From: Gillisia sp. UBA3175 | Lineage (GTDB): Bacteria; Bacteroidota; Bacteroidia; Flavobacteriales; Flavobacteriaceae | DNA length: 64,000 nucleotides | Assembly (NCBI GenBank): GCA_002364325.1 | Contig: DEXV01000003.1 | Coordinates: forward strand, 386,392-450,391 | Direction: 5' to 3' | Shown here: positions 17,341 to 25,595 of the stretch, one piece after another | How the letters are laid out: each line of letters starts with the position of its first letter | How positions within the stretch are numbered: the stretch's first letter is position 1 | Notes under the pieces: model-generated | Told to the model about the DNA's origin: nothing | Databases searched by the model: none | The model's input: the letters and a program-made list of their open reading frames with translations, nothing else | Position numbers and translations under genes: made by a program

Positions 17341-18392
17341 TTTTTAACAATTTCAATTTCAAATAACTTATCCCAATTTTTACCAGTCACATATAATTTA
17401 TTGGTATTAGGATTATAAGCAATCCCATTTAAAACATCTAAACCAGGATGCTTAGAAACTTTATCTCGTAATCCTTGAAAATTGATAATTCCTTCTATTG
17501 CACCATTCTTGGGATTAATAATAGCCACTCCATCTTTTTGATAGGTATTTGCATATATTTTTCCATTTACCCATTCCAGTTCGTTTAACTGAGTAGAAAT
17601 TGATCTATCTGTAGTTGCTTGAATATAGCTTTCTTCAGCTAATGTAGTTGCGTTTAGTATCCATATCTTTTCTGTTCCGTCGCTCTTATAGAATTGCTCT
17701 CCATTATTAGTTAAACCCCAACCTTCTTTACTGTTATTATATTTAAAAGTTCCGCTCTTTTCTAGCCCATTCAGGCTGTAAATAAGACCTTCTCCCGCTT
17801 TCCAGGTTAGCTGATAAATATTATTGTTTAATATGCTTAAACCTTCTCCAAAATATTGATCGGCCAATTCAACTTTTTTCAAAACTTCACCAGTTTCAAA
17901 ATTTGTTTTTCTCAACGAGGAAGTTCCATATTGTCCAGTGCTTTCATAAAGTGTATCCTGAAAGAATTCTAACCCCTGAGTATAAGCATCTATATCATGA
18001 GGATATTCATTTATTATAGTATAGGTGTAAATCTCTGGTGCTTTATTGTTGAAGATCTTTAGAGCGATTTGTATACTATCCTGGGAGCCTTCAGAAAAAA
18101 CAATAGCATCTATTTTTTGATTGCCGAGTTTCTCTGTTTTTAAAGTGAAATTTAATTCTGGCGATTGAACAGAGGTTCCTAATAAATTGTCTTCATAATA
18201 AAAGGAAGTGGAATCAATTCTTTTGTCTTTTGGGTTTTGTACTCTAATTTTAACTTCGTCTCCAAGTTTAAATTCAGCCTTCGAACTTACAAAGCTTAAA
18301 GAAAATTCATTTTTATTTTTACCAGAATTACTTCCGCAGGAAAAAAATATAAAGTTTAAAATAAACAGTAACAGGAGCTTAGCTATCTTCAT
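17337..18392 (-). CDS. glutaminyl-peptide cyclotransferase lipoprotein
   Basis: A 351-residue lipoprotein (lipobox Cys19, NFIFFSC) with two parts: an N-terminal Ig/PKD-like strand-rich domain (about residues 25-112) and a C-terminal five-bladed beta-propeller of the plant-type glutamine cyclotransferase family (about 115-350; PHDIDAYTQGLEFFQDTLYE, then FGEGLSILNNNIYQLTWKAG and LDVLNGIAYN). The family converts N-terminal glutamine of exported proteins to pyroglutamate. N-terminal pyroglutamate formation on secreted proteins is known to be widespread in Bacteroidota. The thioesterase gene follows with a 4-base overlap. The next upstream feature is the divergent SRP RNA. Confidence 0.92.
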   Translation of the reverse strand: MKIAKLLLLFILNFIFFSCGSNSGKNKNEFSLSFVSSKAEFKLGDEVKIRVQNPKDKRIDSTSFYYEDNLLGTSVQSPELNFTLKTEKLGNQKIDAIVFSEGSQDSIQIALKIFNNKAPEIYTYTIINEYPHDIDAYTQGLEFFQDTLYESTGQYGTSSLRKTNFETGEVLKKVELADQYFGEGLSILNNNIYQLTWKAGEGLIYSLNGLEKSGTFKYNNSKEGWGLTNNGEQFYKSDGTEKIWILNATTLAEESYIQATTDRSISTQLNELEWVNGKIYANTYQKDGVAIINPKNGAIEGIINFQGLRDKVSKHPGLDVLNGIAYNPNTNKLYVTGKNWDKLFEIEIVKK

Positions 18393-18446
18393 GTAAAATG
18401 GGGTATTTGCTTTTGGCTAATTTAATTAATTCAACTTAAAAAAACC

Positions 18447-18476
18447 TTGCAAAATGTAGCAAACTGTGTATATTTG
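18447..18476 (+). promoter_or_regulatory. SRP RNA promoter
   Basis: TTG at 18447-18449, 19 bases, TATATTTG at 18469-18476, a full match to the flavobacterial consensus. The first paired base of the RNA is at 18481, giving an internal ruler of about 4-5 bases between the final G and the transcription start. Confidence 0.75.
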
Positions 18477-18480
18477 CACC

Positions 18481-18574
18481 GGCAAGTCCCACACAACCAG
18501 CTCCTGCTGACTCCCCCAGGGCGGGAACGCAGCAAGGGTAAGTGGTCGTAGCGGTGTGATGTGGGTCGCTTGCC
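18481..18574 (+). ncRNA. ffs: signal recognition particle RNA, small bacterial type
   Basis: A 94-base RNA whose ends GGCAAG (18481-18486) and CTTGCC (18569-18574) pair. The apical domain matches helix 8 of 4.5S RNA: CCCCCAGGGCGGGAACGCAG with a GGAA tetraloop and the asymmetric internal loop around AGCAAGGG that binds the Ffh M domain. Together with Ffh it directs membrane proteins to the translocon. It has no Alu domain. A consensus promoter precedes it by 5 bases, and the closing stem runs into a T tract (18576-18581) that should end transcription. Confidence 0.93.
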
Positions 18575-18579
18575 ATTTT

Positions 18580-18613
18580 TTGTATCTGATATTTAAATTT
18601 TATCGCATCTTTG
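18580..18613 (+). promoter_or_regulatory. putative promoter of the SDR gene; implies near-leaderless mRNA
   Basis: TTG at 18580-18582, 23 bases, CATCTTTG at 18606-18613 (one mismatch to TAnnTTTG). The ATG is at 18619, so the predicted leader is about 1-2 bases. Confidence 0.45.
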
Positions 18614-18618
18614 TGATC

Positions 18619-19437
18619 ATGAAAACAGATGCTTCCCCAAAAGTTATACTTATTACAGGTGGTTCCTCAGGGATTGGAAAATCTATTGGAGAATTCTTGA
18701 TTTCTAAGGGCTATATCGTCTACGGTACCAGTAGAAACCCCAAGCTAAACAGCGCAAATACACTTCCACTTATCAGATTAGATGTTACTAAAAATGACAC
18801 TATTAAATTGGCTATTTCAGAATTGATAGAAAAGGAAGGAAGAATAAATGTCCTTATAAATAATGCAGGTGTTGGAATTACAGGTCCTCTAGAAGAAACT
18901 CCGGAAGAGGAAATTAAAAAAGCCTTCGACACTAATTATTTTGGGCCTATAAATGTAACCAAAGCAGTTTTGCCTCACATGCGCAAGCAGGGTGGAGGAC
19001 TTATAATAAATATAACATCTATTGCAGGTTATATGGGGCTTCCTTACCGCGGAATTTATTCTGCCACGAAAGGAGCCTTAGAATTAACTACAGAAGCTTT
19101 TAGGATAGAACTTAAGCAATTCAATATTGAAATGACCAATGTTGCTCCAGGAGATTTTGCTACTAATATTGCAGCTGGAAGATATCACGCTCCAGTATTA
19201 GAACATTCACCTTATAAGGTTGCCTATAAGAATACATTAGCTATTATGAATGAGCATGTAGATGCGGGTAAAGATCCGCTATTAATGGCTAAAGTGATTT
19301 ATAAAGTGATAAACACACAAAAGCCAAAAGGGCATTATAAAGTTGGGGAGCCATTACAGAAATTTTCTATAGCCTTGAAAAGAATTCTTCCAGATAAACT
19401 ATATGAGAAGATATTGCTTAAGCATTATAAATTGTAA
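18619..19437 (+). CDS. short-chain dehydrogenase/reductase
   Basis: A 272-residue classical SDR with a Rossmann fold: the NAD(P) glycine motif TGGSSGIGKS (about residues 14-23), NNAGVG, and the catalytic set Ser in NITSIAG and Tyr/Lys in YSATKGA. The Arg after the second strand (TSRNP) points to NADP preference. Substrate unknown; the C-terminal half resembles SDRs acting on lipids or steroids, but this is weak. The frame extends back to 18556 into the SRP RNA, so the ATG at 18619 is the real start. Confidence 0.9.
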   Translation: MKTDASPKVILITGGSSGIGKSIGEFLISKGYIVYGTSRNPKLNSANTLPLIRLDVTKNDTIKLAISELIEKEGRINVLINNAGVGITGPLEETPEEEIKKAFDTNYFGPINVTKAVLPHMRKQGGGLIINITSIAGYMGLPYRGIYSATKGALELTTEAFRIELKQFNIEMTNVAPGDFATNIAAGRYHAPVLEHSPYKVAYKNTLAIMNEHVDAGKDPLLMAKVIYKVINTQKPKGHYKVGEPLQKFSIALKRILPDKLYEKILLKHYKL

Positions 19438-19486
19438 TTTTGCAGCCGAAAAGAACTACAACTAAAAATATATTAAACACAACATT

Positions 19487-20140
19487 ATGAAATTTTTTAT
19501 TGATACTGCAAACCTTGATCAAATTAGAGAAGCTCAAGACCTTGGGGTTTTAGATGGAGTAACTACCAATCCTTCGCTTATGGCGAAAGAAGGAATCACA
19601 GGAAAGGATAATATTTTTAAGCATTACAGAAAGATCTGTGATATTGTAGACGGCGATGTGAGTGCTGAAGTAATTGCAACAGATTATGACGGAATAATTA
19701 GAGAAGGTGAAGAATTAGCAGAATTGCACCAACAAATAATAGTTAAAGTACCAATGATTAAAGATGGTATTAAAGCGATTAAATATTTTAGCGATAAAGG
19801 AATAAAAACTAATTGTACTTTAGTTTTCTCTGCTGGTCAGGCGCTATTAGCTGCTAAAGCTGGAGCAACTTATGTATCCCCTTTTATTGGAAGATTAGAT
19901 GATATTTCTACAGATGGATTAAATTTAATCGCTGAGATACGTTTGATCTATGATAATTATGAATTTGAAACGCAAATTCTAGCAGCTTCTGTAAGACACA
20001 CGATGCATATTATAGATTGCGCAAAGCTAGGCGCCGATGTAATGACAGGGCCTTTATCTTCTATCGAAGGATTATTAAAACACCCACTTACAGATATTGG
20101 ATTGGCTAAATTCCTTGAGGATTATAATAAGGGAAACTAG
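19487..20140 (+). CDS. tal: transaldolase, small TalC/FSA type
   Basis: A 217-residue single-domain aldolase barrel. [16 protein letters not shown] and the [13 protein letters not shown] block are diagnostic; Lys87 in IIVKVPM is the Schiff-base lysine. The small form acts as a transaldolase in the non-oxidative pentose phosphate pathway in many bacteria, whereas E. coli FSA is a fructose-6-phosphate aldolase; family context favours transaldolase. It is preceded by 49 bases after the SDR stop and followed by a shared bidirectional terminator. Confidence 0.92.
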   Translation: MKFFIDTANLDQIREAQDLGVLDGVTTNPSLMAKEGITGKDNIFKHYRKICDIVDGDVSAEVIATDYDGIIREGEELAELHQQIIVKVPMIKDGIKAIKYFSDKGIKTNCTLVFSAGQALLAAKAGATYVSPFIGRLDDISTDGLNLIAEIRLIYDNYEFETQILAASVRHTMHIIDCAKLGADVMTGPLSSIEGLLKHPLTDIGLAKFLEDYNKGN

Positions 20141-20162
20141 TTTAAAAATTACTCTGGAATAA

Positions 20163-20193
20163 AAAAAACCTGAACTAAAAGTTCAGGTTTTTT
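20163..20193. terminator. bidirectional terminator between tal and the TlpA-like lipoprotein gene
   Basis: ACCTGAAC (20168-20175) pairs with GTTCAGGT (20181-20188), with an A tract before and a T tract after, serving both convergent genes. Confidence 0.88.
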
Positions 20194-20217
20194 TTTGCTT
20201 TTAATTAAGATATAAAT

Positions 20218-21639
20218 TTACTGCTGACTTATAAATTCTAAGATCTTAGTTTCCAGATCTGGAGTATTTATTTGGAGATCTCCTCTTACAACAGTGCCTT
20301 TATTATCCATAAAGATTAATTTATTAAGATATTTATTAATTACATTTTTATCCACCGAAATATTTAAGGATTTCAATTCATATTTGGTGTTATAGTAATT
20401 TTTAAAAATAGCTTTTTTCCAGTCTTCAGAAGTTTCTTTATCTAAATTAATTCCAATAAAATCTACTTCAGGATATTTTACTCTTAAATCAGAAATTATC
20501 TGATGTTGCTTCTTATGTTGAGATGGATTGCTGCTTGTCCATCTATAAGTTATACTTGGTCGTTTTGTGAAATTCTTGTACTTCACGGTATCTCCATTCA
20601 TGGTAAGATATTTTCTTTCGGATAAATTATTTCCCGGTAAAAAAATTAGTTGATTCTTAGCCATTGTATTTAACTCATCCTTTAGATCCCCCGTGTAATC
20701 GGTTTGCTTTAGAAGGCTTAAAATTGAATCTAGATTATCAGATTTTTGAGAATAAACAATACCTTGAGAAACCAATCTATCTAAAAAAGTATTTTTTATT
20801 TGTTCGTTAGTAATAAGAGAATCTACCAAACTGATCCTGTATTTTAGGTTTTCGTAACTATTTAAACTATAACAATCACTGTTCGAGGGACTGCTAGTAG
20901 GACAATTCTCTATAGATTTAGTTCGAAGAAAATCATCTATAAAATTTAAATAAACATAATAATCTTCAAGGTCTTCATTATCAAACGAAACCTGACTTCT
21001 ATAATCATGAAAATTTGAAGGGATCCTTTTAATCATCTGCTTATTATATTTCCTAATAAGGAATGCATAGCGTTCTCTAAGATCATAAAATTCATAGTTA
21101 ATGCTAAGGTTTGCAAGATTGAAGAACTCTTGTGAGATCTCATTTTTTTCTTCAAGATCTATAAGTTCTTGTTTTCTGCTATCTCTAATAGAATCTGTTT
21201 TTTGGGCAAATTCTGAAGGGTCTAATTTATAATAAGAAAGAATAAGGTCGTTATCTTTTTCGTTAAGTAAATATAAATTGGAGAGAAAATTACTTTTTTC
21301 GGCTCCTTTTCCACTAAAATTTATAGATTCATCAAAGGCAAGTGTATTCAACCAGACCAAAGTGCTGTCTCCAGGTTCTAAATAAATCACTTGGTTTTCT
21401 GGTGGATGTTTAAACACATAAAGACCAGGTTTAATATTTTTTAATTTCCCTTCAAATTGGTTGTTTTCGTTTAAATGAAAGGTATCAAGATCTATATTGT
21501 TTTTAGAGATTATAACGTATTTACTACTAGGATTTACAATTTGCCCCTTGATAAAAACTTCCTTAGAAGTGTTGTCATCTTTTTTACAAGAGATGAAAAA
21601 CAATGCGAATAGTAGTAAAAGGGGTAATTTTAGTTTCAT
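20218..21639 (-). CDS. TlpA-like lipoprotein with thioredoxin fold lacking CXXC
   Basis: A 473-residue lipoprotein: lipobox Cys18 (LFALFFISC) followed by KKDD, which fits the acidic surface-export signal of Bacteroidota lipoproteins. A DUF4369-like strand-rich domain (about 25-110) and a long helical region follow. The C-terminal 120 residues look thioredoxin-like (KYPEVDFIGINLDKETSEDW, then KLIFMDNKGTVV), but the position of the redox motif reads YRWTSSNPSQHKK (about 365-377), with no cysteine. It is therefore unlikely to be an oxidoreductase. The frame extends to 21729, but a promoter (21691-21698) and a palindrome lie inside that extension, so the ATG at 21639 is chosen. Confidence 0.82.
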   Translation of the reverse strand: MKLKLPLLLLFALFFISCKKDDNTSKEVFIKGQIVNPSSKYVIISKNNIDLDTFHLNENNQFEGKLKNIKPGLYVFKHPPENQVIYLEPGDSTLVWLNTLAFDESINFSGKGAEKSNFLSNLYLLNEKDNDLILSYYKLDPSEFAQKTDSIRDSRKQELIDLEEKNEISQEFFNLANLSINYEFYDLRERYAFLIRKYNKQMIKRIPSNFHDYRSQVSFDNEDLEDYYVYLNFIDDFLRTKSIENCPTSSPSNSDCYSLNSYENLKYRISLVDSLITNEQIKNTFLDRLVSQGIVYSQKSDNLDSILSLLKQTDYTGDLKDELNTMAKNQLIFLPGNNLSERKYLTMNGDTVKYKNFTKRPSITYRWTSSNPSQHKKQHQIISDLRVKYPEVDFIGINLDKETSEDWKKAIFKNYYNTKYELKSLNISVDKNVINKYLNKLIFMDNKGTVVRGDLQINTPDLETKILEFISQQ

Positions 21640-21690
21640 TAAGGCTAATTCGGACTTGTTCGAATGGCTTTTATAAGCTATAGGAATGGG

Positions 21691-21698
21691 CAAATATA
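21691..21698 (-). promoter_or_regulatory. putative promoter of the TlpA-like lipoprotein gene (-7 element)
   Basis: Minus strand TATATTTG, a full consensus match; transcription would start near 21687, about 48 bases before the ATG. Confidence 0.5.
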
Positions 21699-21714
21699 GA
21701 TTTTGAAATAAACG

Positions 21715-21730
21715 TGTGATGTTAATCACT
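21715..21730. promoter_or_regulatory. CRP/FNR-like palindrome
   Basis: TGTGA (21715-21719), six bases, TCACT (21726-21730): one base off the CRP consensus TGTGA-N6-TCACA. It is centred about 36 bases upstream of the predicted start of the leftward lipoprotein transcript and about 100 bases before ybiT. Confidence 0.4.
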
Positions 21731-21783
21731 AGTTAAAACGATTAATTAAAACGTTAATCTTTTATCACGTGGGCAATAATAGT

Positions 21784-21791
21784 TATTTTTG
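21784..21791 (+). promoter_or_regulatory. putative promoter of the ABC-F gene (-7 element)
   Basis: TATTTTTG, a full TAnnTTTG match, 30 bases before the ATG. No TTG at the -33 distance. Confidence 0.4.
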
Positions 21792-21818
21792 CAAAAATTA
21801 TAGAAAGAAAAACACTAG

Positions 21819-23453
<1,635 letters not shown>

Positions 23454-23472
23454 TTTAATTCTCTGTTAAATA

Positions 23473-23512
23473 AAAAAACCGAAAATGTATATGTACATTT
23501 TCGGTTTTTTTT
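23473..23512. terminator. bidirectional terminator after the ABC-F gene
   Basis: ACCGAAAATGTA (23478-23489) pairs with TACATTTTCGGT (23494-23505) around a four-base loop, with A and T tracts on either side. Confidence 0.9.
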
Positions 23513-23519
23513 ATTCAGG

Positions 23520-23711
23520 TTATATTCCTTTATAATATTTGTAGAGATCGTAAATTCCAAAGGCAATAAATCCAAAGGCTAATATAATACCTAACATAGA
23601 ATCTTCTATGGATGTATTTAGAATATAGAGTTTATAACAACCATAAATCAAAAAAATCAAACCTAGAACCAGATGCCATATATTTCTCTTTTTAGGAATG
23701 TTATTTTCCAT
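23520..23711 (-). CDS. small two-helix membrane protein
   Basis: A 62-residue protein with a basic N-terminus (MENNIPKKRN) and two predicted transmembrane helices (about 12-28 and 38-57), ending DLYKYYKGI. No family recognised. The ATG at 23711 overlaps the last codons of the DUF2007 gene by 11 bases, so the two are probably translationally coupled and work together at the membrane. The frame extends 11 codons further upstream, but that would overlap the neighbour more. Confidence 0.65.
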   Translation of the reverse strand: MENNIPKKRNIWHLVLGLIFLIYGCYKLYILNTSIEDSMLGIILAFGFIAFGIYDLYKYYKGI

Positions 23712-23949
23712 TTGTGAAATCTTCTGGAAAGGTTGCTTTCGCAATTTTTAAGGCCTCATTCATGTGAGTATTAACCACAAATAACTGAACTTGACCTGGA
23801 AGTCCACCTCCAAATCCGGCGCGTAATCCAGAGTCAAAATCATTTCTTACTCTGCTGGAAAAACCTTCATCATTAAATATCTCTTGTAAATACTGGACAT
23901 TTGTTTCTGGTCCAGTATAAACATGTTCATATTCTTGTTCTATACTCAT
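23701..23949 (-). CDS. DUF2007 domain protein
   Basis: An 82-residue protein with the DUF2007 layout: strand and helix (EHVYTGPETNVQYLQEIFNDEGFSSRVRND, shown in part by NVQYLQEIFNDEG), a glycine-rich loop (GFGGGLPGQ) and a closing strand-helix (VQLFVVNTHMNEALKIAKA). The domain is a small ferredoxin-like fold named putative signal-transducing protein; its function is unknown. It precedes a tiny two-helix membrane protein with an 11-base overlap and lies on the same strand as the membrane protein gene at 24024. Confidence 0.82.
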   Translation of the reverse strand: MSIEQEYEHVYTGPETNVQYLQEIFNDEGFSSRVRNDFDSGLRAGFGGGLPGQVQLFVVNTHMNEALKIAKATFPEDFTNGK

Positions 23950-24023
23950 ATTACATATATTTTATCCAACTAAGTTAACCATTGATATTTTGATTGACGC
24001 GTATTTATTCTGAAATTAATCCC

Positions 24024-24743
24024 TTAAGCATTATAAAATTTGCTTCGCCAAATGGCAGAGCTAAAATTCTTCCCTTTTTTAAACCCAAAGAAAAGTGCCA
24101 TTCCAGCTACCCATTTAAACATAAATAAAAATATCATTAAAAATTCTGAAGTATTCATTTCAGGTCCAAACATTCCATTTGGAATCATCAGGGTGAGCAA
24201 AAAGCTAATTAATAATACAAACAGCATGAAATTTTCAAGTTCTTTAAATGGCCACATCAATAATTTTCGAAATGGTTGAAGATCAGAACCCCAAGAATGG
24301 ATCAAATAATAGTAATCATTACCTATAGGAGCAAAGAGCAAGGGATCATCTGCGTTCTCTAATTTAAATAATTTAGCTGGCGCCATAATTTTAAAACCCT
24401 CTAGTTTTGTGTCGTGCTTTTTTTCGAGGTTTTTAATCTTACAAATAGCTTCATATGGAAGAGCTGCCTTGAAATAGGCAGATGGTAAAAAACGCAATCT
24501 ATAATCTATGCATATCTTTTCGATATCTGCAAGATGATAGATCTTGTTGCTCTTTAGTTTATCAATGTTGAAGCTATTCCAGTTTATATCTTCTTTATCG
24601 CTCAAAGCTTTGGCAATAAGAAGATCTTTCTGTTCCTCCTGTTGAAATATTCTTTGAACTTCTTCAAGGATTTGAGCCTCAGAAACTCTTTTATTTCTGA
24701 CTTTTAAAATTTGATCCGGAATATGGGTGCCATTTATTTTCAT
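24024..24743 (-). CDS. uncharacterised membrane protein
   Basis: A 239-residue protein I do not recognise. The N-terminal two thirds is soluble and charged, with a helical region (EAQILEEVQRIFQQEEQKD) and a strand-rich part (LEGFKIMAPAKLFKLENADD, then PIGNDYYYLIHSWGSDL). Two hydrophobic helices follow (about 172-190 and 201-222), and the tail FFGFKKGKNFSSAIWRSKFYNA is basic. This fits an inner-membrane protein with a large cytoplasmic domain. It is the first gene of the leftward run with DUF2007 and the small membrane protein, 74 bases upstream of DUF2007. Confidence 0.68.
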   Translation of the reverse strand: MKINGTHIPDQILKVRNKRVSEAQILEEVQRIFQQEEQKDLLIAKALSDKEDINWNSFNIDKLKSNKIYHLADIEKICIDYRLRFLPSAYFKAALPYEAICKIKNLEKKHDTKLEGFKIMAPAKLFKLENADDPLLFAPIGNDYYYLIHSWGSDLQPFRKLLMWPFKELENFMLFVLLISFLLTLMIPNGMFGPEMNTSEFLMIFLFMFKWVAGMALFFGFKKGKNFSSAIWRSKFYNA

Positions 24744-24936
24744 CTTCGTTAAGATTGGTCCTCTAATTTAACTAATTGGCAATGAACAAACAACGCATTT
24801 TTAAAATTTAATTTTGTATTGATATAGCTATTATTCTGGAGCGAAACGCTTGTTAAAATTCAGCTAAAGAAAGCATTTTTAAAAACCGTGTAGATTGTAA
24901 AAACGTTTATAGAGGTATAAATACAAACTAACAATT

Positions 24937-25512
24937 ATGAAAAAGATGAAATTTTTTACCTTAACATTATTTGCTGCTGCATTAACTATTGGTGGTACTG
25001 TAAACGCGCAAGATATGAAACACGAAAAAACTACTATGGTTGGTGGTGCAGAAATGTATCCTAGTAAGAACATCGTGGAAAATGCTGTTAACTCTAAAGA
25101 TCATACTACGTTGGTAGCTGCCGTAAAAGCTGCAGATCTTGTAACCGTTTTACAGAGTGAAGGGCCATTCACTGTTTTTGCGCCGGTTAATGCCGCTTTT
25201 GAAAAATTGCCTAATGGAACTGTAGCAACTTTACTTAAGCCTGAAAATAAAGAACAATTACAAGCGGTACTTACGTATCATGTTGTGGCTGGAGATTTTA
25301 AAGCTGGAGACATAGTTGCTGCTATTAATAAAGGCAAAGGAACGGCTACGTTTAAAACTGTTAACGGAGCAGAACTTACTGCTATGTTGGATGGTAATAA
25401 AGTTAAATTAAAGGATGCAGCGGGGAATGTTGCAACTATAACTATTGCAGATGTAAATCAGTCTAACGGAGTGATACATGTTATAGATACGGTACTTTTA
25501 CCTTCAAAATAA
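24937..25512 (+). CDS. fasciclin (FAS1) domain secreted protein
   Basis: A 191-residue exported protein: signal peptide (about 1-24, ending VNAQ), then one FAS1 domain (about 45-190). Both family signatures are present: H1-like FTVFAPVNAAFEKLP and the YH block LTYHVVAGDF, plus the closing NGVIHVIDTVLLP. FAS1 domains mediate adhesion or bind matrix components in many bacteria. It stands alone on the plus strand; a TAATTTTG element at 24809-24816 could be its promoter, with a leader of about 115 bases. It ends at the hairpin shared with pheT. Confidence 0.93.
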   Translation: MKKMKFFTLTLFAAALTIGGTVNAQDMKHEKTTMVGGAEMYPSKNIVENAVNSKDHTTLVAAVKAADLVTVLQSEGPFTVFAPVNAAFEKLPNGTVATLLKPENKEQLQAVLTYHVVAGDFKAGDIVAAINKGKGTATFKTVNGAELTAMLDGNKVKLKDAAGNVATITIADVNQSNGVIHVIDTVLLPSK

Positions 25513-25539
25513 TTGTATTGCTTTTAAGCTAAAATTTAA

Positions 25540-25576
25540 AAAGCGTCATTTTCTAAAATAGAGAATGACGCTTTTT
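25540..25576. terminator. bidirectional terminator between fasciclin and pheT genes
   Basis: AAGCGTCATTTTCT pairs with GAGAATGACGCTT (allowing one G-T), flanked by A and T runs; both genes converge on it. Confidence 0.85.
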
Positions 25577-25595
25577 ATTATTTGTTCAATAAAAT

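Noticed and set aside
21640..21729. N-terminal extension of the TlpA-like lipoprotein
   Set aside because: Contains the promoter and palindrome and would bury the lipoprotein signal peptide.
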